NCBI RefSeq assembly: GCF_014695975.1
Contig: NZ_JACJPI010000078.1
Location: 56,042-120,041 of the forward strand
DNA length: 64,000 bases
From: Leptolyngbya sp. FACHB-321
Lineage (GTDB): Bacteria > Cyanobacteriota > Cyanobacteriia > Leptolyngbyales > Leptolyngbyaceae
Direction: 5' to 3'
The first letter of the stretch is position 1. Each line of letters starts with the position of its first letter. Position numbers and translations under genes: made by a program. Shown in pieces: positions 55,201-64,000 of the stretch. The notes below the pieces were generated by a model, which was not told the origin of the DNA, searched no databases, and saw only the letters and a list, made by a program, of their open reading frames with translations.

Positions 55201-57424
55201 TGACTTCCTCAAACAACTGGCAGATCAGGTAAGTATTGCGTTAGCACAAGCGCGTCTTCTAGCGACTCAGGTACAGCAGCGTCAGACGTTAACGCAACAA
55301 AACCTGGAGCTAAAGCAAGCACGTGAAGCCGCCGAAACTGCCCGTAAAGAGGCAGAGCAGGCCGCACAAACAAAGAGCGACTTTTTGGCGACGATGAGCC
55401 ACGAAATTCGCACGCCGATGAATGCAGTAATTGGCATGACGGGCTTGCTGCTTGATACAAAGCTGGACTCACAGCAGCAAGATTTTGCAGAAACGATTCG
55501 CTGTAGCGGCGATAATCTCCTGACCCTAATTAATGAGATCCTCGACTTCTCTAAGCTGGAAGCCGGAGAAGTCGCACTTGAAATACTTGATTTTGATCTC
55601 AGCCTTTGTATCGAAGAGGTGACTGATCTATTAGCAGCAACGGCGCAAAGCAAGGAACTAGAACTCGTCACGCTGCTACCGTCAACGGTGCCAATCGCGC
55701 TACGAGGTGATGTGACTCGGCTGCGTCAAATTTTGATTAATCTAACCGGCAACGCGATTAAATTTACCCATCAAGGTGAAGTAGTCATTCGAGTTTCCTT
55801 AGCAGCCGAAACAGATACAACAGCCACAATCACCATTTCTGTGGATGATACAGGCGTTGGCATTCCGCAGGCTGCCCAACCGACACTGTTTGAACCATTC
55901 ATTCAGGTAGATGCTTCCACTACGCGAAAATATGGCGGCACTGGCTTAGGGTTAGCGATTTGCAAACAGTTGGTTGAGTGTATGAACGGTACGATCGGTG
56001 TCGAAAGTATTGTCAATCAAGGGTCTAGATTTTGGTTCGCCATCCCGTTTGAAAAGCAGCCTTCTTTGCCCGCTAGTGCGTCAACCAACGATCGCACATT
56101 GGGTTTTGACGGGCTAAAAATCCTCATCGTTGATGATAATGCAACAAATCGTCAGATGCTGCGCGAACAAACCACTGACTGGGGAATGGCTGTGGATGAG
56201 GCTGCCAATGCGATCGTAGCGTTACAAATGCTGAGAGAGGCAGCAGCAGCGAAACAGCCCTACAAGCTCGCTCTGATCGATTTGCAAATGCCTGACATAG
56301 ATGGCAAATGGCTGGGGCAACAAATCAAAGCTGACCCAGCACTCACGTCGATGCCGTTGATCCTCATGACAGCACGCCATCAACGTGACACCCAACGCTT
56401 ACTTGACTGTGGCTTTTCGGCTTGCCTTGGGAAACCAGTCCGTCAGGCTCGGTTACTGGAGAGTTTAATGGCGGTGATGCATCAACCAACGAAGGCTACA
56501 GTGATGGAGCGTACGCTGGCAGCACCGACCCCAACACCCCTACCGTCGGACCCGGATGCACTACAGACGAAGGTGACTCGATTAAAGCTATTGCTAGCAG
56601 AAGACAGTGCCGTCAATCAGAAAGTAGCGCTACATCAATTAAAAACCCTTGGCTACACTGCCGATGTGGCTGCTAATGGGCAAGAGGTGCTGTCATTAAT
56701 GGAAAACATACATTACGACGTTGTGTTGATGGATTGCCAGATGCCGCTGCTAGATGGCTATGATACAACTCGTATCATACGCACGATGGAAGCAACGCTA
56801 GATCATCAGCACACGATCATCATTGCCATGACTGCAAATGCAATGAAAGAAGACCGGGATCACTGTCTTGAAGCTGGCATGGATGATTATCTCAGCAAGC
56901 CTGTACGCAAAGAAGAATTAGCAATCAAGCTGGCTCACTGGAGTCAAAGCCTGCAAGAGAAAGCACTTGCCCACAGAAAGACAACGCCGCTCATTGAAAC
57001 AAAACCTCAAACGCTGCTACTAGCGACGCAACCCTCGGCAGCAACGCTAAGTGACGTTGCTGCGCCCTCTGCTCAGTCGCTCGACGTGCTTGACTGGCAA
57101 TATTTGCACGAGCTTTCGGCGGGTGACAGTGAATATGAGCGAGAAATTTTGCAAGTGCTGATGGGTGTCTTACCACCGTATGTGCAGGCGCTAGAAAAGG
57201 GCATTGATGCCAGTGATTGTTACCAAATTGAGCAAGCAGCGCATTTAATTAAGGGAGCCGCATCGAGTGTTGGAGGGCGAGCGATCGCAGTCGTTGCAGG
57301 ACAGCTAGAAGATCAAGCACGGCAACAGCAGCTTGACCATCCCGCGCAACTACTTGTTCAAGTGAAGGAAGCACTGATCTGTTTGCGACAGGAGATCGAT
57401 CGCACGCTGGCTTTACCGCACTAG
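52286..57424 (+). CDS. GAF-CHASE3-PAS-GAF hybrid histidine kinase with two receivers and HPt
   Basis: A 1712-residue hybrid kinase. Order: GAF (about 20-165), TM1 (190-215), CHASE3 (215-345), TM2 (365-385), two PAS domains (400-655), two GAF domains (665-830, 850-1010), HisKA with H1039 in [12 protein letters not shown], HATPase (1140-1255), REC1 with D1332, REC2 with D1483 and HPt with H1653 in [12 protein letters not shown]. All phosphotransfer residues are present, so it can run a full phosphorelay. A GAF domain in front of the first membrane segment is an unusual order. REC1 and REC2 are joined by a proline-rich linker. The next gene is not a response regulator. A hairpin ends 11 nt before the start. 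Confidence 0.93.
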   Translation: MTTQSNSLPAPMPTNELARQQVLLECKILDTKPEKAFDDITRLAAYICQAPIALVSLIDAERQWFKSKVGLEASQTHRDLAFCAHAVLQSKIFIVPDALEDDRFARNPLVTGAPYIRFYAGVPLITVDGYAMGTLCIIDTVPRQLSAEQIDALYVLAQQVIKQLELRRSVAVWERVAVKRQPLAKMRWQFLQKMALGLGLASVMVIGVSIMSYRSVRDLVQSYQLASNQHMAFEHIQQIFTALDKIELNEYRYAISGQQQELEAYNLAVARAKHSFQALSNLATQPNQQPQLQQLEQMIGQGASAMQRVVEQRRAGGIEASLRVLQNDYQSLAKRRQQAMNTNAAAEALFLEEWSTQVETTAATTTSRLIGNLIFNLGTFSLLFYLGYHEINKRQRTEIQLEQERDLTAAITDTAGALIVVLDRKRRIVRFNQACELATGYSFNEVAGKRLEDVLLAAEAVQPAQDILDSLQTKAFVTSQHEHHWVTRTGDRRLIAWSSTGLLDANNTVEYFVQTGTDITELRHSEAALRDSEHQYRSVVDSVREVIFQRNVAGLWTFLNPAWTEIMGFSVNESLGKHFLDFVHPDDRHRAAQPPDALLEGQQSDGRHKIRYLTKTGDIRWMETLVSLTKTANGTVTGTCGSMHDISEQEQAERHRRAQYGITKVLAESATLSEATPQILQALCENLHWDLGQLWRVDSEAKLMHFVATWHQPTLNVAEFEASTQQLTFAPGVGLVGRVWAEQKPLWITSIAQEQNFQGKAAALRASLCQGYGFPIVAKDTVLGVISAFNQKPRQADDDLLTMMTAIGRQIGQFIERKRVEEEVLRQSQRSQLLSTITLRIRQSLELNDILTTTASEVREFLQADRVSIYKLQRHHDITVVVESVSEGWLPILNYQLPEAAFEDLIQAYFDRRILAIDTIEQCSLPLWYKDLLKQFQIKATLGVPIFENEQLWGLLFADQCSAPRRWKSFEIDFLKQLADQVSIALAQARLLATQVQQRQTLTQQNLELKQAREAAETARKEAEQAAQTKSDFLATMSHEIRTPMNAVIGMTGLLLDTKLDSQQQDFAETIRCSGDNLLTLINEILDFSKLEAGEVALEILDFDLSLCIEEVTDLLAATAQSKELELVTLLPSTVPIALRGDVTRLRQILINLTGNAIKFTHQGEVVIRVSLAAETDTTATITISVDDTGVGIPQAAQPTLFEPFIQVDASTTRKYGGTGLGLAICKQLVECMNGTIGVESIVNQGSRFWFAIPFEKQPSLPASASTNDRTLGFDGLKILIVDDNATNRQMLREQTTDWGMAVDEAANAIVALQMLREAAAAKQPYKLALIDLQMPDIDGKWLGQQIKADPALTSMPLILMTARHQRDTQRLLDCGFSACLGKPVRQARLLESLMAVMHQPTKATVMERTLAAPTPTPLPSDPDALQTKVTRLKLLLAEDSAVNQKVALHQLKTLGYTADVAANGQEVLSLMENIHYDVVLMDCQMPLLDGYDTTRIIRTMEATLDHQHTIIIAMTANAMKEDRDHCLEAGMDDYLSKPVRKEELAIKLAHWSQSLQEKALAHRKTTPLIETKPQTLLLATQPSAATLSDVAAPSAQSLDVLDWQYLHELSAGDSEYEREILQVLMGVLPPYVQALEKGIDASDCYQIEQAAHLIKGAASSVGGRAIAVVAGQLEDQARQQQLDHPAQLLVQVKEALICLRQEIDRTLALPH

Positions 57425-57766
57425 TACGACCATTAAGCTGAGCAGCAACAGCCCAAGCAGCGCCAAAAAACCTGCATGGCGTTTTGCCCAGGTTTTCAGG
57501 CGATCGCTACCTGTGTAGCTTACAGGAGCCACCAGCAGCGGCTTATTAACATCGTTGTACAAGGTACAGTCCATTGCCTCAGGGCGTTTGGGAAAAGTAC
57601 AGGTATCATCAGCATGATATGTGCAGGTCAGGCACAGTGGTTCAGAGCCTGTAGCACGGTGCAGTGGCATACCGGGATGACCATGCGCCTTGAGCGGCAT
57701 ATGACAAGAGGGACAGGCGATCGCCTGTGGCGCAACAGATTGGTGGCAACGAGGACAGGCTGGCAT
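57413..57766 (-). CDS. Zinc-ribbon membrane protein
   Basis: A 117-residue protein with an N-terminal zinc ribbon: [11 protein letters not shown] and ACPSCHMPL (two CxxC). A second Cys cluster ([15 protein letters not shown] and DCTLY) follows at about residues 45-67. The C-terminus holds one membrane helix ([17 protein letters not shown]). So it is a tail-anchored protein with a cytoplasmic metal-binding part. It overlaps the 3' end of the hybrid kinase by 12 nt, convergent. No named function. Confidence 0.75.
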   Translation of the reverse strand: MPACPRCHQSVAPQAIACPSCHMPLKAHGHPGMPLHRATGSEPLCLTCTYHADDTCTFPKRPEAMDCTLYNDVNKPLLVAPVSYTGSDRLKTWAKRHAGFLALLGLLLLSLMVVLVR

Positions 57767-57923
57767 CGGTAGCAGTGTGCAACGCTCGTTTCTTCACTAT
57801 TACATACACCGTCGAGACGCTTGCAGACCAAGCTTCCTCTGTCTTAAAGAATCGGAGCGCGATCGATCTGACTCAGGCAGCGCTCGCCAACTCGTTCTTA
57901 CCTCTACGAAAAGGCAACTGTGA

Positions 57924-59744
57924 CTAAACTTGTTGAATGTTTAGTTTGTTTGTCACAGTTGCCAGAGCTCTTGCTTCTTCTGGTGTAATCACTCCGTCTT
58001 GTCGAGCAATTTTTTGACATTGAGCCAGCAATGGGATGGCAAAGTCGTAATTAATTTGGTTAAGCAGTTTCTCTAGAGTAGGAGGAGATTTAGCATTCGC
58101 AGCGATCGCCTCTAGTGAAGCTGAACTAAAGCCAAATGTCTGTAATTCTGGCAGAATCCCCTCCCATGTTTTGCCTGGATTGCCAGCTAGAATGACATGA
58201 ACCAAGATTTGATCCATGATCACCTGTTGAACGATCGCGCCTCGCAGGTATTTCTCACTCTCAACTTGAGACGCTTTGAGAGCAGTTGGAGGTGATAAGG
58301 GAGTCAGCTTTGCTTCGTAGAATCTACAAGCGGCATATCCAAGGGCATACAGCATGGCAGCGTTACTACCCGCGCCAATTACCGCGCCTGCAACAGGAAT
58401 GTTTCTTGCAAACCCTAAACCTGCGTTAAGTGCAGCATTGCCACCCAGCGCCAAGCCAAAAATTGCCATGACTTCACCTTTTCTGGCTGGTTCATATAGA
58501 TTCAGCCCGTAAGCACAGGCAATCTGATACACCATTTCTGCCTGTAATGCAGTAGTGGCTGCTAGATCCATGGCAATCATCGCCGCCGCGAACCCTGGCA
58601 GTAAGCTACTAGCAAACCCTGTTCCTCCAACGTGGAGAGCTTTTTCTTGCATCACACGGTGGGCAATGTCACCAGGTTTCTCATTTGGATATTTTCGCTG
58701 TAAATTTTTGACGTGCGTTTCAGCTTGCACAACGTCCACCTGCTCAGCGATTTTGAGTAGCCAGTCTACGTTAAGTGCTTTAGTCAGATCTTGTAATTGC
58801 GGGCTACTGTTAATCATGTCAAAGACGTAGCCAACGCCATCTGTCGCTTGTAATGCCATGCCACCTAATGCGCCAGCCGCTCCAAAGGCAGTGCCAGTGA
58901 TCGCTCCACCTGCCTGCGCGGCTGCATTACCAACCGATCCAGCTGTTCCCGACACTGTGCCTGCAACCGCCCCGCCGGCGTAAGCTGCTGTACCGCCAAC
59001 AGCTCCCACAGCTCCTGCAACTGCCCCAAACATGGAACCCCAAAAAGACGGTTCTTCAGTTGAAGGTTTTTCTAGATTCAATGCTTGAGCACTCGTTTCA
59101 GGTATGAGCGCAACTGACGCATCAGGTAGAGATGCGGTTGAGTTAATTGATTCATCAAGTTCAAAATCTTGTTGCCAATCTGGAAAATCGTCACCAAGTT
59201 CGCGTCCACTCAGTTTTAGCTTGGTGCAATCTTGAATACCTAAAGCTTTTACGTTGTCAAGCAACAGTGGCACGATAGCTTGTTGGGCTGGCACTTCGAT
59301 CGCTTCTAGCATGATCCGTAAGCAGCCATCCTTTAAACTAACTTTTGCAGTAGCATTCTGAGCCTCTAACCACTTAGCAACAACTATACCAAGCGCGTTA
59401 ACATCTCCCTGTCTGGCGAGTTCGACAACGTTTGGTGCAGCTTGTACAACTAGTTCAAACTCCTCTTGCCAGTTTGGAAAATCTTCGCCTTGCTCTCGAC
59501 CATAGACCTTTACTTGCTTAATGGCTTCAACGCTTAAACCAGTGATGCCCTTGCGAACAAATTCAACTAAGGGTTGCTGTTCTGGTGCTTGAGGCGCTTC
59601 CAGCATGACTTTTAAGCAGTGTTCTTTAAGACTCACTTTAGCAGTAATGCCTTTCGCTTGCAGGGAACGATTCATCAAGGCTGCAATAGCTTCTGTATCA
59701 GCTTTTCTAGCGCGTTCCATTAGGTTAGGTTGAGAGGCTGTCAT
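57924..59744 (-). CDS. EcsC-domain protein with duplicated N-terminal module and glycine zipper
   Basis: A 606-residue protein in three parts. First, a duplicated domain of about 85 residues (about 10-95 and 105-195); each copy has AKVSLK, a CL(K/R)-x-MLEA strand, GREx-G-(E/D)DFP-W and ends in FEL. Second, a Gly/Ala-rich segment (about 235-300) with FGAVAGAVGAVGG-like GxxxG spacing, which looks like a glycine zipper able to insert in a membrane. Third, an EcsC-like region (about 335-500) with EKALHVGGTGFASSLLPG and IAMDLAATTALQAEMVYQIAC. The C-terminal end (about 520-606) is a TerB-like helical domain (QDGVITPEEARALA). I do not know its role; the duplicated module occurs in other cyanobacterial proteins. 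Confidence 0.75.
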   Translation of the reverse strand: MTASQPNLMERARKADTEAIAALMNRSLQAKGITAKVSLKEHCLKVMLEAPQAPEQQPLVEFVRKGITGLSVEAIKQVKVYGREQGEDFPNWQEEFELVVQAAPNVVELARQGDVNALGIVVAKWLEAQNATAKVSLKDGCLRIMLEAIEVPAQQAIVPLLLDNVKALGIQDCTKLKLSGRELGDDFPDWQQDFELDESINSTASLPDASVALIPETSAQALNLEKPSTEEPSFWGSMFGAVAGAVGAVGGTAAYAGGAVAGTVSGTAGSVGNAAAQAGGAITGTAFGAAGALGGMALQATDGVGYVFDMINSSPQLQDLTKALNVDWLLKIAEQVDVVQAETHVKNLQRKYPNEKPGDIAHRVMQEKALHVGGTGFASSLLPGFAAAMIAMDLAATTALQAEMVYQIACAYGLNLYEPARKGEVMAIFGLALGGNAALNAGLGFARNIPVAGAVIGAGSNAAMLYALGYAACRFYEAKLTPLSPPTALKASQVESEKYLRGAIVQQVIMDQILVHVILAGNPGKTWEGILPELQTFGFSSASLEAIAANAKSPPTLEKLLNQINYDFAIPLLAQCQKIARQDGVITPEEARALATVTNKLNIQQV

Positions 59745-59962
59745 AGCTGCAATTAGGCGAAGGATTTAACTAGGGGATTCTCCGCCTAGAGTGCCCAGTC
59801 AGATCGGATTAAGCACAAATAGAGAGCGATTGATCCAATGAGACTCAACATAGGATAAGCAGTAATGGTAGAGCGGCTAATGTGTCTCGTATAATGCAAG
59901 CTCACCATAAGTTCACTGACGAATCAGCGTTAAGTTAATCGATTAGAGAGATAGAAATTGTT

Positions 59963-61384
59963 GTGGCACAGGTTATTCTTGAAAACATTTATAAAAGCTT
60001 CTCCAGTCGTGGCGGTGAACCAGCGCCGAAAACAGTTGCAGCAGAGCCATTGTTAGCACCGATCGACAAAAGCAGCGTAGCTGTTAAAGACTCTGCGCGT
60101 CGATCGCACGCGACCAGTGTTCTCCGTGCTATCAATTTGACCATCGAAGACGGCGAATTTATGGTGCTAGTGGGTCCCTCTGGGTGTGGCAAAAGTACAC
60201 TGCTGCGCCTGATTGCAGGGCTAGAGGAACTGACCGGAGGCAATATTTACGTGGGCGATCGCCTCGTCAACAACCTTGCACCGAAAGAGCGTGATATCGC
60301 GATGGTGTTTCAGAACTACGCGCTGTATCCGCATATGACGGTATACGAGAATCTGGCGTTTGGGCTGCGACGGACGAAATTAGGGAGTCGGGAGTCGGGA
60401 GTTAGGAATGGGGAGCTAGAAGGCAGAAGGCAGGAGGAGGGGAATGAACGATCAACTCAAAACTTAAAACTTATAACTCAAAACTCTTCTCCTCACACCT
60501 CACACCTTACACCTCACACCTCACTTCCAGTCTGGGCTGAGAATCTGTTGATTGAGACGACACGCAAATTGCCGAAGGGGTTGCGGTTTCGCTCGGCGAG
60601 AGAGCGATCGATCGACCAGCAAGTGCGCTCTGTCGCGCAGATTTTGCAAATCGAACCGTTGCTGCATCGATTGCCCAAGCAACTGTCGGGTGGGCAAAAG
60701 CAGCGGGTGGCACTGGGACGAGCAATGGCACGCAATCCACAGGTCTTTTTGATGGATGAGCCATTGTCGAACCTAGATGCCAAACTGCGAGCCGAAACGC
60801 GATCGCAAATTGTGAAGCTTCAGCGACAGTTGGGCACAACCACGATTTATGTGACCCATGATCAAACAGAAGCAATGACGATGGGCGATCGCATTGCCGT
60901 CATGAACGCAGGGCAGATCCAGCAAATTGCTTCGCCACTGGAGCTTTACAACCATCCTGCCAATCGTTTTGTAGCGGAATTTATTGGTTCGCCGCCGATG
61001 AACTTTCTACCTGTACAGTTCAAGGCACCACTGCTAATTACTCACTCACAGTTTCGTCTGACTCTGCCCGAAGCCTGGGAAACTGCGCTGAAACCCTACG
61101 ACGGGCAAACTCTAACCCTCGGCATTCGTCCAGAACACCTTAATATTGGCGCGGCTGCACCCAAAAACTTGCCCGTGCAGGTAGAACTGGTTGAAGCACT
61201 CGGTAGCGAAACCTATCTGGCAGTGCGTTTTGTTGGTGCCAGCGATGAAACGGCACTGCTCCAAGCACGCATTGAACCCGATCGCGCTATCAAGCTGGGT
61301 GAAGAACTTTGGCTCTCAATCAGTGCGGATAAGATTCATTTTTTCGATCAAACGACTGGACAGGCGATCGTCCCAAGGAACTGA
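59963..61384 (+). CDS. ABC transporter ATP-binding protein (UgpC/MalK-like) with heptamer insertion
   Basis: A 473-residue ATPase of the carbohydrate/osmolyte importer class. Motifs: Walker A GPSGCGKST, Q-loop VFQNYALYPHM, signature LSGGQKQRVALGRA, Walker B VFLMDEPLSNLDAKL, H-loop YVTHDQTEAMTMGD, and a C-terminal TOBE/OB domain (LGIRPEHL). It starts with GTG 59963. Between the Q-loop region and the signature, residues 140-188 are encoded by a perfect run of 21 heptamers, followed by a 50-residue segment (PVWAENLLIETTRKLPKG) that I believe is normal in cyanobacterial relatives. Its permease and binding-protein partners are not in this window, so it may serve several transporters. Confidence 0.92.
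   Translation: MAQVILENIYKSFSSRGGEPAPKTVAAEPLLAPIDKSSVAVKDSARRSHATSVLRAINLTIEDGEFMVLVGPSGCGKSTLLRLIAGLEELTGGNIYVGDRLVNNLAPKERDIAMVFQNYALYPHMTVYENLAFGLRRTKLGSRESGVRNGELEGRRQEEGNERSTQNLKLITQNSSPHTSHLTPHTSLPVWAENLLIETTRKLPKGLRFRSARERSIDQQVRSVAQILQIEPLLHRLPKQLSGGQKQRVALGRAMARNPQVFLMDEPLSNLDAKLRAETRSQIVKLQRQLGTTTIYVTHDQTEAMTMGDRIAVMNAGQIQQIASPLELYNHPANRFVAEFIGSPPMNFLPVQFKAPLLITHSQFRLTLPEAWETALKPYDGQTLTLGIRPEHLNIGAAAPKNLPVQVELVEALGSETYLAVRFVGASDETALLQARIEPDRAIKLGEELWLSISADKIHFFDQTTGQAIVPRN
60380..60526. repeat. In-frame tract of 21 heptamers inside an ABC ATPase gene
   Basis: 147 bp divide exactly into 21 seven-base units in one phase, e.g. GTCGGGA twice, GGCAGAA, TTAAAAC, TTATAAC and CTCACAC four times with one CTTACAC. 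Three unit families (purine-rich, A/C-rich, CACAC) follow each other without loss of register. Since 21 x 7 is a multiple of 3, the frame is kept and 49 residues are added. Confidence 0.93.
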
Positions 61385-61516
61385 TGCAGCCCTCGTCGTG
61401 CAGTCAAGCGCTGAAGCTAAACCAACTGACTAACTTAACACCGCCAGGTTTCGGCAACAACTCAATCTGTGCTGGCTTCGTTTAGGATCAAAGCAATCGA
61501 TCGCCAACAACACGCC

Positions 61517-61876
61517 ATGTATGACCGGGAACCCTTTGAGAATGAAGACTTTAAGCGTCTCCAACTTTTCCTGTATCTGGTGCCTGTAGTAGGCTTCTTC
61601 CCAGCGCTTTGGACGTTATACCGTGGCAAAGGGACGCGCCAGCAGAAAAATTTGAGCCGCCTTGTGGTGACGCTGGCTCTAGGCTGGCTTTTGGGCTACA
61701 TTCTGCTGGGTGCAGGCGCAAATGCGTCCGAATCATTGTCACTACCGCTATTAATTACCAGCAGCCTGTTCACCTCTGGTTACTTTTTGGTGAATCTCTG
61801 GCTGATGGTGCAGCTCTGGCGGCGCAAAGCACTGCGCTTGCCGATCGTCAGTAAGCTGGGCGATCGATTGCCATAA
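61517..61876 (+). CDS. Small membrane protein of unknown function
   Basis: A 119-residue protein with three hydrophobic segments (about 15-32, 48-65, 75-97). The start is the ATG at 61517 (MYDREPFENEDFKRLQL); the upstream frame from 61469 is rejected. Relatives in cyanobacteria are hypothetical. It lies 133 nt after the ABC ATPase on the same strand, and could be cotranscribed, but the region between has no clear signals. Confidence 0.65.
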   Translation: MYDREPFENEDFKRLQLFLYLVPVVGFFPALWTLYRGKGTRQQKNLSRLVVTLALGWLLGYILLGAGANASESLSLPLLITSSLFTSGYFLVNLWLMVQLWRRKALRLPIVSKLGDRLP

Positions 61877-61950
61877 ACAGCCAGCAGTCAGTAGAAGGGG
61901 TTAGTTACTGCTTTTTGGAAGGCTAAAAGCTGAAAGCTAGTTCAAAACAC

Positions 61951-63441
61951 TCAAAGCTTTCTACCTCTGCTTTGTGACCCCTTGACTCGTTCATACGCCT
62001 GGATCAAGTGTTGCGTCGTCAGTTTGATGTTTGCAGCGGCAGCATAGATAGCAGCATCACGGGCGATCGTGTAAATGTCACCTCCGCTTAACGGTAGGTG
62101 CGCCAGTTGCTCCCAGTCGATCTCAGCAAGGGGAACTACTTCGGGGAACGCTTGCTGCCAGAGTTTGAGCCGTTCTGCCTGAGTTGGCATAGGGAACGCC
62201 AAAAGTCGGTGAAGCTCTCGTCGCCACTGGGCAGCAAGGCTATGTTTGTGATGCACGCTCAATAGCGTAATGCTCTGCTGCTGCTGCCGTAAGGCAAGAA
62301 ATTGATGCAGCACTGTATTGGGTAGCGCTGACGTTCGACTAAACCAACACTCTGCCGACTTAAGCAGCAGCACTGGAGGGGCTTGGGTGGTGATCGCTTG
62401 CAGCAGTGAGGGCACATCATCCTGATGCAGTTGAGCCAGATCGACACACAGTAAAGGCGTTTTCAAAGTTTGAGCGATCGCCCGTACTGCCAATGTTTTA
62501 CCTGTACCGGATGCGCCAACTAGAAGCGCGATCGTTCCCACACGATCGTCTAGTTGCAGCCCAGTCGCCGCAAAGCCCCAGTCTTCATCGACCTGTTGGG
62601 CAAACTGCACACGATGGCACAAGTGTTGCAAGTCTGCCAGCAAGGCGGGGGGAAGAATGAGCGCTGACCAGAGGTTCTGGGTGGGAGAGGGGAAGGGAGA
62701 AGATGTGAGGAGAGAGGAAAGGGGAGAGGCGGGAGCAGAGCAGGGAGGGGGCTGTAATAAGGTTTCTAAGGCATGACTTTCTGGTTGATCGGCGAGCAGA
62801 TAGTTGACTAAGGGGTCGGGGAGCTTGACTGGACGAGCTAGTAAAGGATGGGCGTGGGACGATCGCAGGTCTAGTAGTTGATGCTTGATTAGGGCTGAGT
62901 CCTCTGTAAGAGACTGCCGCAGCGATCGCCAGTCGGCATCCGTGCGACACAGAAGACGCAAAATCAAATCGACGGTTGGTAACCCTGTTGCACCGGGATG
63001 CTCGGTTTCTTGCAGATAGTTGTAAAGGCGCGCATAACGACGGCTGATTTCGGGTGCAAGTGCCATCAACAAAAGGTTTTTTTCCGCAGTGCCAAGTTGT
63101 AAGCGGCTACAAAGTAACGGTAGCCCCAGGACAATACCACTCTGCTGGCTCACCTTAATTTTTGCTTCTAGCTGTTGCTGATAGCTGGCTTTAGGGATGG
63201 TCGATCGCTGTCGTGGGTTTTCGACTGGCGAATCGTAAGCGGCTTCTCCTTCCAGCGTGACCAAGCCGCGCCACCAATGGCTGGTCACACGATCGACACG
63301 AGAACGCGCCACACGATCGACGACCTTTGTTTCCTGCCGTTGCCGTGCAATTGCCATGCCTAAGACGCGATCGAGCCAGGTGAGTTCTGCTTTCAAATAC
63401 GCCCAATTGTTAGAAAAGGGTTCGATAGTATGGCTTTGCAT
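61951..63441 (-). CDS. AAA-type ATPase with altered Walker B
   Basis: A 496-residue cyanobacterial AAA protein. The N-terminal part (about 1-200) is helical and begins SNNWAYLKAELTWLDRVLG, a pattern I recognise from cyanobacterial AAA proteins of unknown role. The AAA domain (about 290-480) has Walker A LLVGASGTGKTLAV. The Walker B region reads PPVLLLKSAECWF, with Lys-Ser where Asp-Glu is expected. The end matches the AAA lid (LAHLPLSGGDIYTIARDAA). A purine-rich insertion (62683-62752) encodes residues 230-253. I use ATG 63441 (MQSHTIEPF); GTG 63495 would add 18 residues. Binding of ATP without fast hydrolysis is inferred. Confidence 0.8.
   Translation of the reverse strand: MQSHTIEPFSNNWAYLKAELTWLDRVLGMAIARQRQETKVVDRVARSRVDRVTSHWWRGLVTLEGEAAYDSPVENPRQRSTIPKASYQQQLEAKIKVSQQSGIVLGLPLLCSRLQLGTAEKNLLLMALAPEISRRYARLYNYLQETEHPGATGLPTVDLILRLLCRTDADWRSLRQSLTEDSALIKHQLLDLRSSHAHPLLARPVKLPDPLVNYLLADQPESHALETLLQPPPCSAPASPLSSLLTSSPFPSPTQNLWSALILPPALLADLQHLCHRVQFAQQVDEDWGFAATGLQLDDRVGTIALLVGASGTGKTLAVRAIAQTLKTPLLCVDLAQLHQDDVPSLLQAITTQAPPVLLLKSAECWFSRTSALPNTVLHQFLALRQQQQSITLLSVHHKHSLAAQWRRELHRLLAFPMPTQAERLKLWQQAFPEVVPLAEIDWEQLAHLPLSGGDIYTIARDAAIYAAAANIKLTTQHLIQAYERVKGSQSRGRKL
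62683..62752. repeat. Purine-rich heptamer tract inside the AAA gene
   Basis: Ten 7-mers of G/A-rich type (GGGAGAG, GGGAAGG, GAGAAGA, AGAGAGG, AAAGGGG) encode a Pro/Ser-rich linker in the AAA protein on the opposite strand. Confidence 0.75.
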
Positions 63442-64000
63442 GAAGGAGAGAGGCAGCGCAACAATGGAGACGCTTGGTTTGATCTTATACTGCACCGTTT
63501 GCGATTAATTTGCACCATTCTCCGGCTGCTTGGCGTAGCCTTGCTTGCTTAGCCAAACCAGATTCCGAAATTGGGGATCTGGCACTTGAAGTCGGTAGTT
63601 AACACCATTGATTGATACAAGCAGAGCAACAGCTTTCTTTGCCTGACGTGCAACAAGCAGTTTTCCCTAAAGCAGGTGTTTCAAAGTCATTGAACCTTCT
63701 AGCGCAAGGAGTGGTCTAACCTTCCATGAAGTGCTTGCTGCGATCGCAACGTACCGATGCCAAACCTTCTAGTCCACTCGTTTAATCAACGTATGACTCA
63801 GCAGAGATTTTTCGCTAGCACAGCCGTCCTTGCTGCTACAACCGTCCTCCTTACAGGGGCTGTTAGCACTGTTAGCACTTCAAAAGGTGATACTGCTGGC
63901 GAAACATTGCTTAATACAAGACTCTGCTCGCTAAAGAGTGACTAGGATGACAGAGTAGCGTTGATATCAGGGGCTTTGTCCATGTCACTGCACCCCCAAA
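63442..64000. other. Right-edge region, mostly without supported genes
   Basis: About 560 bp upstream of the AAA gene up to the window end. Apart from one doubtful small frame (63793-63945) there is no recognisable gene. The promoter of the AAA gene should be near 63450-63550. Confidence 0.4.
63793..63945 (+). CDS. Possible small exported peptide (uncertain)
   Basis: Fifty codons from an ATG (MTQQRFFASTAVLAATTVLLTG) that look like a signal peptide or lipoprotein-like leader followed by a Ser/Thr-rich tail and a stop. No family recognised. It could equally be a remnant of a truncated exported protein or chance. Confidence 0.3.
   Translation: MTQQRFFASTAVLAATTVLLTGAVSTVSTSKGDTAGETLLNTRLCSLKSD

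Noticed and set aside
55282..55671. 129-codon minus-strand frame inside the hybrid kinase
   Set aside because: Ser-rich antisense shadow of the HisKA region.
60489..60500. Yfr1-like motif (TCTCCTCACAC) in the ABC gene
   Set aside because: It is part of the CTCACAC heptamer run inside a reading frame and has no flanking hairpins.

Overview
The window is a 64 kb piece of a cyanobacterial chromosome. The evidence is a petB-petD pair for the cytochrome b6f complex with ctpA divergent from it, a ycf52-type acetyltransferase, a stand-alone PCP_red protein, a manganese exporter of the Mnx type, an Rcp1-type response regulator, hundreds of copies of the HIP1 octamer GCGATCGC (or GCGATCG) and many tracts of heptameric STRR repeats. 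It looks like ordinary chromosomal core and shell sequence. I see no prophage, transposase, CRISPR array or conjugation gene. The genus cannot be fixed from the sequence alone; a Leptolyngbya-like filamentous lineage would be my guess.

Layout. 1-2.6 kb (minus): rpsP, a KH RNA-binding protein, phoH and a glycosyltransferase cut by the window edge. 3-7.3 kb: a TPR membrane protein, the Mn exporter, a GT-C type membrane glycosyltransferase and a DUF1295 membrane enzyme. 7.5-14.7 kb (minus): putA and a 1329-residue GAF/PAS/GGDEF/EAL protein. 15.2-23.5 kb: eno, an MSMEG_0570 family protein, an ATL protein, a PD-(D/E)XK nuclease, nth, mtnP, two hydrolases, an ACT-like protein, a GNAT and tRNA-Pro(UGG). 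23.8-28 kb: a histidine kinase, a single-domain response regulator and a REC-kinase hybrid. 28-32 kb: a porin-like barrel, a TPR protein and small envelope proteins. 32.5-36.6 kb: petD, petB, ctpA and an HD phosphohydrolase. 37.5-47.9 kb: a CBS/PAS/GAF kinase, a beta-lactamase-like hydrolase, a SulP carrier, nei, purQ and small enzymes. 48-50.4 kb: a triplicated terminator-bearing element, trxA, a RexT-like regulator and a dicarboxylate symporter. 50.7-57.4 kb: a BlaI/M56 pair and a 1712-residue hybrid kinase. 57.4-64 kb: an EcsC/glycine-zipper protein, an ABC ATPase and an AAA ATPase.

Two patterns stand out. First, a unit of about 92 bp occurs three times in tandem just downstream of trxA. 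Each copy carries the same 51-bp core, which on the trxA strand is a strong intrinsic terminator preceded by a fixed 18-nt sequence. This could be a small-RNA cassette or a triple terminator. Second, heptamer-periodic repeats occupy many intergenic gaps and have also entered reading frames: a perfectly registered run of 21 heptamers (147 bp, 49 codons) in an ABC ATPase, 5 heptamers in the putA linker, purine-rich tracts in a kinase ATPase domain and an AAA protein, and a hairpin that supplies the stop codon of a nuclease gene.

Signal transduction is unusually dense: five multi-domain histidine kinase or cyclic-di-GMP proteins and one response regulator account for about 18 kb. Several proteins look like catalytic outliers: an alpha/beta-hydrolase without its nucleophile, an AAA protein without Walker B acids, and an alkyltransferase-like protein with Trp in place of the active Cys.
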